Assembly: GCF_042649685.1 (NCBI RefSeq)
Contig: NZ_JBHRZT010000020.1
Coordinates: 496,001 to 560,000 of the forward strand
Length of the DNA: 64,000 nucleotides
Direction: 5' to 3'
Source: Bacillus_BA songklensis
Lineage (GTDB): Bacteria > Bacillota > Bacilli > Bacillales > Bacillaceae_H
The first letter of the stretch is position 1, and every line of letters starts with the position of its first letter. The position numbers and the translations under genes were made by a program. The notes beneath the pieces were generated by a model. The model was not told the DNA's origin. It did not search any database and saw nothing but the letters and a program-made list of their open reading frames with translations. This document shows, one piece after another, positions 59,428 to 64,000 of this stretch.

Positions 59428-60147
59428 ATGGGCCGTAAGTGGAACAATATTAAAGAAAAAAAAGCGTCAAAAGATGCAAATACGAGTCGTATATATGCAA
59501 AATTTGGACGCGAAATCTATGTAGCAGCAAAGCAAGGTGAACCAGATCCAGAATCAAATCAAGCTTTAAAAATCGTACTCGAGCGTGCAAAAACGTACAG
59601 TGTGCCGAAAACGATTATTGACCGTGCAATTGAAAAAGCGAAAGGTGGTTCAGAAGAAAACTATGACGAACTTCGTTATGAAGGCTTCGGACCAAATGGA
59701 TCGATGGTAATCGTAGATGCACTGACAAATAACGTGAACCGTACTGCATCAGAGGTGCGTGCTGCATTTGGTAAAAACGGCGGTAACATGGGAGTAAGCG
59801 GATCTGTAGCATATATGTTTGATGCAACGGCGGTCATCGGTCTTGAAGGTAAAACGGCAGATGAAGTGCTTGAAATATTAATGGAAGCAGATGTAGACGT
59901 CCGTGACGTTTTAGAAGAGGACGAAGCGGTTATCGTTTATGCAGAACCTGATCAGTTTCATGCAGTGCAAGAAGCATTGAAGAATGCCGGTATAACCGAA
60001 TTTACAGTTGCAGAACTAACAATGCTTGCGCAAAATGAAGTAACACTTCCAGAAGATGCACAAGCAAAATTTGAAAAAATGATTGATGCATTAGAAGATT
60101 TAGAAGATGTTCGACAAGTCTACCACAATGTGGATTTAGGTGAATAA
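59428..60147 (+). CDS. yrbC: YebC/PmpR-family regulatory protein (YrbC)
   Basis: A 239-residue protein, nearly identical in many stretches to B. subtilis YrbC (MGRKWNNIKEKKASKDANTS, GGSEENYDELRYEGFGPNGS). The family binds DNA as a regulator in some bacteria, and YebC proteins also relieve ribosome stalling at polyproline. The ATG at 59428 was preferred to a GTG three codons earlier, matching homologue starts. Followed by a strong terminator. Confidence 0.94.
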   Translation: MGRKWNNIKEKKASKDANTSRIYAKFGREIYVAAKQGEPDPESNQALKIVLERAKTYSVPKTIIDRAIEKAKGGSEENYDELRYEGFGPNGSMVIVDALTNNVNRTASEVRAAFGKNGGNMGVSGSVAYMFDATAVIGLEGKTADEVLEILMEADVDVRDVLEEDEAVIVYAEPDQFHAVQEALKNAGITEFTVAELTMLAQNEVTLPEDAQAKFEKMIDALEDLEDVRQVYHNVDLGE

Positions 60148-60155
60148 TACATGAG

Positions 60156-60189
60156 AGCAGACCTTTGTTATGGTAACAAAAGGTCTGCT
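60156..60189 (+). terminator. Terminator of yrbC
   Basis: AGCAGACCTTTGTTA (60156-60170) and TAACAAAAGGTCTGCT (60174-60189) form a long stem with one bulged A, followed by TATTTAG. Confidence 0.8.
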
Positions 60190-60404
60190 TATTTAGATTG
60201 TTCATCTATTCGGAATGGTTTTGAATAACTATAGCCTTTTTATGTATACGTTTACGGTACCATCGTTACTTCCGCTGACACATTTGCCACGCCGAATATT
60301 CTTTCACTTAGAATGTCCAGCCATTCTAAAGACTCCTCTCATCTTACAAAATTCCACCCTATAATATATCATAAACGAAAAAAAGAGAAATGATTATCCA
60401 AAAA

Positions 60405-60430
60405 GGATAGGGACCGTTTTGCCCCCATCC
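60405..60430 (-). terminator. Terminator of coxA
   Basis: GGATAGGG (60405-60412) and CCCCATCC (60423-60430) with a minus-strand T5 tail, 6 bases past the coxA stop. The bases between here and the yrbC terminator hold no gene I can support. Confidence 0.7.
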
Positions 60431-60436
60431 TCCCGG

Positions 60437-61210
60437 TTAACGTGTGCTTCTGTTTACTTTTTCATCTACAGCCTCCAATAAGCTGTTAAAGTTGGTACTC
60501 ATCACTCCAGGCCCTCCATTGCGCAGCTCGTTATCGATACTGCGAACGTGGCTGTATACGCCATCATCTACGGTAACGTGAAGTTCGTAGGACTTGCTGA
60601 CATCAGAGAGCTCCCGGCGCACTTTATTTTCAAGGAGAGCTGGATCTGCTACATCTGATTCAATAGCTACGAGCATACGGTTGCCATCCACAAGAGCACG
60701 GGCGTCGTCTACACCCTTTATTCTCTCTACACGGTTAACGACATCCTGTACGATCCCGCCGCCATGTTTCTTATGATACGATGTTTTGGTAAGTGCGTTG
60801 GTCGAATTTAAATGACCATGATAGTTCCTATCATCTTCCGCACCAAGGCGGGCACTGCCATAAAATAAACCATCCCTTTGAAGACCGTAGGTAAGCGTTG
60901 GTGATTGAGACATGGTATTCATGCGTTTAATGCCTTCACGAGCGTTTAAGGCATTACCGTTTCTGAACCCATTATCTCTAGTTGTACGATCCATAATTTC
61001 TGTAACAGGACCATCGTTATCATCCATCAAAATAACGTTGCCATTTCGATCGGTTCCATCAGCCATGCGCATATCTTTTTCATTCGAATAATAACCGACA
61101 GGTCTCGTTGTATCGTTATATCGCTGCCTTCCTGCTTCCTCGTTTGCATTACAAGCAGATAAAGCCGCTGCACAAGCTAAACTTAAAACCGTTACCGTTG
61201 CTTTGTTCAA
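60437..61210 (-). CDS. coxA: Spore cortex lipoprotein CoxA (YhcN/YlaJ family)
   Basis: A 257-residue lipoprotein. Signal peptide with lipobox LSAC (Cys20), then an Asn/Asp/Arg-rich region and the YhcN/YlaJ domain (VVNRVERIKGVDDARALVDG, RMLVAIESD). B. subtilis CoxA (YrbB) at this locus is found in the spore cortex. A run of seven G bases lies just before the start; TTG 61210 and GTG 61213 are both possible, TTG being better spaced. Confidence 0.82.
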   Translation of the reverse strand: MNKATVTVLSLACAAALSACNANEEAGRQRYNDTTRPVGYYSNEKDMRMADGTDRNGNVILMDDNDGPVTEIMDRTTRDNGFRNGNALNAREGIKRMNTMSQSPTLTYGLQRDGLFYGSARLGAEDDRNYHGHLNSTNALTKTSYHKKHGGGIVQDVVNRVERIKGVDDARALVDGNRMLVAIESDVADPALLENKVRRELSDVSKSYELHVTVDDGVYSHVRSIDNELRNGGPGVMSTNFNSLLEAVDEKVNRSTR

Positions 61211-61368
61211 CACAAATCCCCCCCGGTCAACATTTGAGCACAAAAACACTTGCACTCATGTATAGGGTTCAATTTCGACGGGAAAATTATGCTGTTAGTT
61301 AGCGGTAACTCCTTTAAATGTTGGAGGATACACTCCTTGGTTATTTTATCACTAATGATTTTTAACGT

Positions 61369-62310
61369 TTATTTCTTATTCTCATTAAACAAATAGTTCG
61401 TTGCTTCAGAGACTAAGCGCTGGCGGAAATATATTTCCATCTTTGTTTTTTGAACTAAGTGATTGAGTTGCTGCCTAGATGTAGAAGAAACGGGATTTAT
61501 ACATAGCTGATTCCACTCCCTCAGTAAATCAGCGGGAAACAACAGCAAACTAATCACCCACTTAGCAGTTGCCCCTTCTTTAATGAGAGGGTGCTGGAAC
61601 AAGGAAGAAAAAGACCATTGTGTATAGCTTAAAAACCGCTGCATAAGCTGAATGTATTCATATTCCTTTGGACCAGTACATAATAAATCAAAATCAATCA
61701 GCCACAATCTTCCATCCCGGGATGGAATAACATTGTGGGAAGCGACATCTCCGTGAAGGATGGAGAAAGCAGTCGCCGGTGCTTTGAAAAATTGTTTAGA
61801 CCAACTAAGACTTTTCTCAGCCCACATTGTTAAGATGGTAAATAGATTTTTTGATAAATATAGCGATATACGGGAATGATTTTTTTGAAAGTCCCTTAGC
61901 CTTTCTTTCCATTTAGTCGGCAAACACAGCTTCGGTAAAGGAGACTTTATGGTTGGAAGAGCAGTCTCTCCGCATTGATGAAACATGCGCAGCAACATAA
62001 GTACTTGCTCTCTTTGCTCGAATGTCCGATAACTAAACACCGATACGGAAGGAACATAGGGAGTCAGCGTCCAATACTTATTCCCAAAAGGCAATGCCAA
62101 TTCCCCCTGCGGATAGTGTTCGTAATTAACAGCTTGTCTAAAACCGCATTCTTTTAAACGGTTAAGAACATGATAAACTGTATGAAGATGAGCGGCATTT
62201 TCATGCCCTTTTATAATCTTGATTCCTTTTTCCGTATACAGTATGCAGACATGGGATTTGATCGGTTGGACTCCATAAATGCCCAACCGGCTTCGGTGTT
62301 CGATAAACAA
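61369..62310 (-). CDS. CotS/YsxE-like kinase-fold spore coat protein
   Basis: About 313 residues with an aminoglycoside phosphotransferase-like fold: LHGDVASHNVI and LWLIDFDLLCTGP correspond to the catalytic and metal loops of that superfamily (Asp in HGD; IDFD). CotS, CotI, YutH and YsxE spore coat proteins share this fold. It lies between safA and coxA, which supports a coat role. The start is uncertain: TTG 62310 gives the length expected by comparison with YsxE but lacks a clear ribosome site; ATGs at 62364-62370 would overlap the safA terminator. Confidence 0.6.
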   Translation of the reverse strand: MFIEHRSRLGIYGVQPIKSHVCILYTEKGIKIIKGHENAAHLHTVYHVLNRLKECGFRQAVNYEHYPQGELALPFGNKYWTLTPYVPSVSVFSYRTFEQREQVLMLLRMFHQCGETALPTIKSPLPKLCLPTKWKERLRDFQKNHSRISLYLSKNLFTILTMWAEKSLSWSKQFFKAPATAFSILHGDVASHNVIPSRDGRLWLIDFDLLCTGPKEYEYIQLMQRFLSYTQWSFSSLFQHPLIKEGATAKWVISLLLFPADLLREWNQLCINPVSSTSRQQLNHLVQKTKMEIYFRQRLVSEATNYLFNENKK

Positions 62311-62341
62311 GACGAGACGACTTAAAAAATCGTCTCGTCTT
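62309..62341 (-). terminator. Terminator of safA
   Basis: AAGACGAGACGA (62309-62320) and TCGTCTCGTCTT (62330-62341), perfect 12-bp stem with a 9-base A/T loop, 9 bases past the safA stop. The minus-strand tail is TTGTTT, modest. It overlaps the start region of the kinase-like gene. Confidence 0.65.
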
Positions 62342-62350
62342 CCCTTATAA

Positions 62351-63772
62351 TTAAACGGTATCATCATCATCAAAATCCGGAAAATCGAACATACCGTCTT
62401 CATCTACACGCGGCTGCATATACGGCTGTGCCATTCCCATTTGTGGTGGCATATACCCTCCCATCATCCCATACGGGGCTGCTGCATATGGAGCATAGCC
62501 GTAAGGAGCTGGCTGAACAGCCTGCGTCATCGTATAAGGCATTGACTGCGGATAGTACGGCTGCGGTCCACCGCATCCACAATCATGCATAGGCTGCGGT
62601 GCCATCATATAAGGAGCGGCCTGATATCCTTGAGGCATAGCCATCTCTGGTGGCTCTGCCATCGTTTGTACTCCTTGCTGAGGCATCATTGCCGGCTGTT
62701 GATACATTGGCTGCTGATAAACAGGCATATTGGCTGTTGGCATACTATACGATGGATTCGGCATTCCGCCAAATGCCATGTGTTCATCGCTTTCCATCTC
62801 CTGCATTCCCATTACTTCCGGTGACTCCGCCATCATTTGTGCCCCCTGTACCGCTTGCTGAGGCATCATTGCCGGCTGTTGATACATTGGATATGCTGCC
62901 TCCTGAGGCATACCCGGATACATATACATAGAATGAACGGGCATGGCTCCAGGAGGACAAGGAACACATGGAACAAAATTATAGCCGTACCCTGGCATCA
63001 CAGGCGTGATCGGGACAGGTATGCATGTTGGATGTACCGGCACACAAGTCGGCATATATGTTGGCATGTAAGGCATGTGAGGTATCATAGGCATCACCGG
63101 TTCCTCCAAAGATTCCTCCATAACCGGCTGTTCTTTCGCCGGTGCTACCGGTTTTGGTACCTCTGGCGGTTTTGGTATCTCTAGCGGCTTTGGTATCTCT
63201 GGCGGCTTTGGAGGGAGCGCCATATTTAACGTGTAAAAATTAGTATTAATATCTGTATTTACGATATCAACCTCTTGTTTGATCGGCTGAATCGGTGGTA
63301 ATTTGGGCAATACCGGCATTTTAGGGATAACCGGCATTTCTTTCTTTGGAGCCGGCATTTCTTTCATCGGCATTGGCTGAATTGGGGGTACAGGCATTTC
63401 TTTTGCCGGTATTTCTTTTATCGGCATTTCTTTGGCAGGCATTTCCTTTGCCGGCATCATCTGTATCGGCATTTCCTTTGCCGGCAGTGCCGGAGCCGGT
63501 TCTTCATCGATTTCTGTTACCGGGTATGTTTTTGGTTGATTTCCAAAAGGGTGCTCTGTTACCGGCATTTCTTTCATGCCGCCAGTCATTCCCATTGCTC
63601 CTTCTTTTTTAACTGAAACGCTTGCGGTCGGTACTTTAATTTTCATTCCCGGCATAATCATATCCGGGTTGCTAAGTTGCGAATTCATTTTTTTTAACTC
63701 TTCGAAATCGACCCCATATTTTTTAGCGATTTTCCAAAGAGTATCCCCTTTTTGGACGATATGGATTTTCAA
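62351..63772 (-). CDS. safA: Spore coat assembly protein SafA, repeat-rich
   Basis: A 473-residue inner-coat morphogenetic protein, longer than B. subtilis SafA (387). The N-terminal LysM domain (KIHIVQKGDTLWKIAKKYGV, LSNPDMIMPGMKIKVP) targets the cortex peptidoglycan. Next is a Pro/Met/Lys region with many KEMP motifs (about 98-150), then Met/Pro/Gln/Tyr-rich sequence with an in-frame duplication and an Asp-rich end (FPDFDDDDTV). Tyrosine and lysine/glutamine content suits crosslinking in the coat. TTG 63772 was preferred to ATG 63778 from spacing to GGAGG and the homologue start. The SigE-like -10 at 63804 fits mother-cell expression. Confidence 0.9.
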   Translation of the reverse strand: MKIHIVQKGDTLWKIAKKYGVDFEELKKMNSQLSNPDMIMPGMKIKVPTASVSVKKEGAMGMTGGMKEMPVTEHPFGNQPKTYPVTEIDEEPAPALPAKEMPIQMMPAKEMPAKEMPIKEIPAKEMPVPPIQPMPMKEMPAPKKEMPVIPKMPVLPKLPPIQPIKQEVDIVNTDINTNFYTLNMALPPKPPEIPKPLEIPKPPEVPKPVAPAKEQPVMEESLEEPVMPMIPHMPYMPTYMPTCVPVHPTCIPVPITPVMPGYGYNFVPCVPCPPGAMPVHSMYMYPGMPQEAAYPMYQQPAMMPQQAVQGAQMMAESPEVMGMQEMESDEHMAFGGMPNPSYSMPTANMPVYQQPMYQQPAMMPQQGVQTMAEPPEMAMPQGYQAAPYMMAPQPMHDCGCGGPQPYYPQSMPYTMTQAVQPAPYGYAPYAAAPYGMMGGYMPPQMGMAQPYMQPRVDEDGMFDFPDFDDDDTV

Positions 63773-63803
63773 AACCATTCCCCTCCCGAAAAAAAATCTT
63801 TAT

Positions 63804-63811
63804 AGTGTATG
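63804..63811 (-). promoter_or_regulatory. SigE-type -10 element of safA
   Basis: Minus-strand CATACACT matches the SigE -10 consensus (CATACANT), 32 bases before the safA start. The -35 region (GTAGCAA) is a poor match. B. subtilis safA is SigE-dependent. Confidence 0.5.
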
Positions 63812-63880
63812 TCGTTATAGGCGAATTGCTACTACTCGTCATCACAACATATGCTTGTAACAATGGATTTATTCTTCATG

Positions 63881-64000
63881 AAGCGAAAGTTCCATCAGCA
63901 GACGCTATTCCTTCTGCTGGTTAATCGAACCAATCGGACTCTAAGGGGCAGTGATTCTTCTTCTGAAAAAAATAGAAATTTTACCGTCTGTTAGAGCGGG
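63881..64000 (-). repeat. Family B repeat, long form, at the window edge
   Basis: Minus strand: CCCGCTCTAACAGACGGTAA at the window end, CCGATTGGTTCGATTAACC, an inner pair CAGCAG...CTGCTG, and GATGGAACTTTCGCTTC. It gives the clearest view of the long form. It lies upstream of safA. Confidence 0.7.

Noticed and set aside
62585..63612. Several long plus-strand frames opposite safA
   Set aside because: They arise from the low-complexity Met/Pro codons of safA read in reverse; no starts with ribosome sites or known families.
1..64000. tRNA or rRNA genes
   Set aside because: I saw no cloverleaf-like sequences or rRNA segments anywhere in the window.

Overview
The window is chromosomal DNA of a spore-forming member of the Bacillaceae (Bacillus sensu lato). 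Gene content and order match the B. subtilis yrrT-to-safA segment almost gene for gene, read in reverse: yrrT, yrzA, yrrS, pbpI, greA, udk, trhP2, trhP1, trmR, mltG, yrzB, ruvX, ireB-type gene, alaS, yrrI-type gene, yrzQ, yrzR, recD2, yrrB, mnmA, iscS, cymR, rarA, tcdA, 6S RNA, aspS, hisS, lytic amidase, dtd, relA, apt, recJ, secDF, comN, spoVB, yrbG, yrzE, yajC, tgt, queA, ruvB, ruvA, bofC, pmpR, coxA, safA. Sporulation genes (rsfA-type, spoVB, bofC, coxA, safA, a CotS-like kinase fold), T-box leaders and Gram-positive ribosome binding sites agree with this. The species cannot be named from the sequence alone. Most genes are on the minus strand.

Region 1 (1-10.4 kb) is the accessory part. 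Between yrzA and yrrS, which I recall as neighbours in B. subtilis, lies a compact six-gene minus-strand operon: a ROK-family repressor, a secreted 841-residue PIG-L/LmbE-type amidase-deacetylase, a lipoprotein binding protein, an ABC ATPase, a fused two-domain permease of the Fe3+/aminoethylphosphonate/polyamine type, and an argininosuccinate-lyase superfamily enzyme that does not look like housekeeping ArgH. It reads as a self-contained sense, cleave outside, import, cleave inside pathway for an unknown substrate. It is the best candidate for an undescribed system here.

Region 2 (10.4-25.3 kb) holds cell-wall (pbpI, mltG), transcription (greA), nucleotide (udk), tRNA wobble-uridine modification (trhP1, trhP2, trmR) and alanyl-tRNA synthetase genes, the last behind a T-box. 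Region 3 (25.4-35.2 kb) holds RecD2, sulfur and tRNA thiolation genes (iscS, mnmA) with their regulator CymR, RarA, an RsfA-type sporulation regulator, TcdA and the 6S RNA gene. Region 4 (35-49.5 kb) holds hisS-aspS under a second T-box, stringent response (relA), purine salvage (apt), RecJ, a cation efflux protein and SecDF. Region 5 (49.6-58 kb) holds spoVB, yajC, the queuosine genes tgt-queA and ruvAB. Region 6 (58-64 kb) is spore-related: bofC, a small WGxxGxxG-type surface protein, pmpR, coxA, a coat kinase-like gene and a repeat-rich safA.

Beyond genes, the window carries at least two dispersed repeat families. Family A is a 124-bp unit, tandem in places, found right at the stop codons of yrzA, greA and ruvX; it supplies the last codons of ruvX. 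Family B has ends resembling CCCGCTCT and TTCACTTTAT and an inner hairpin; one copy lies in the relA leader. A weaker family C brackets the rsfA-type gene.
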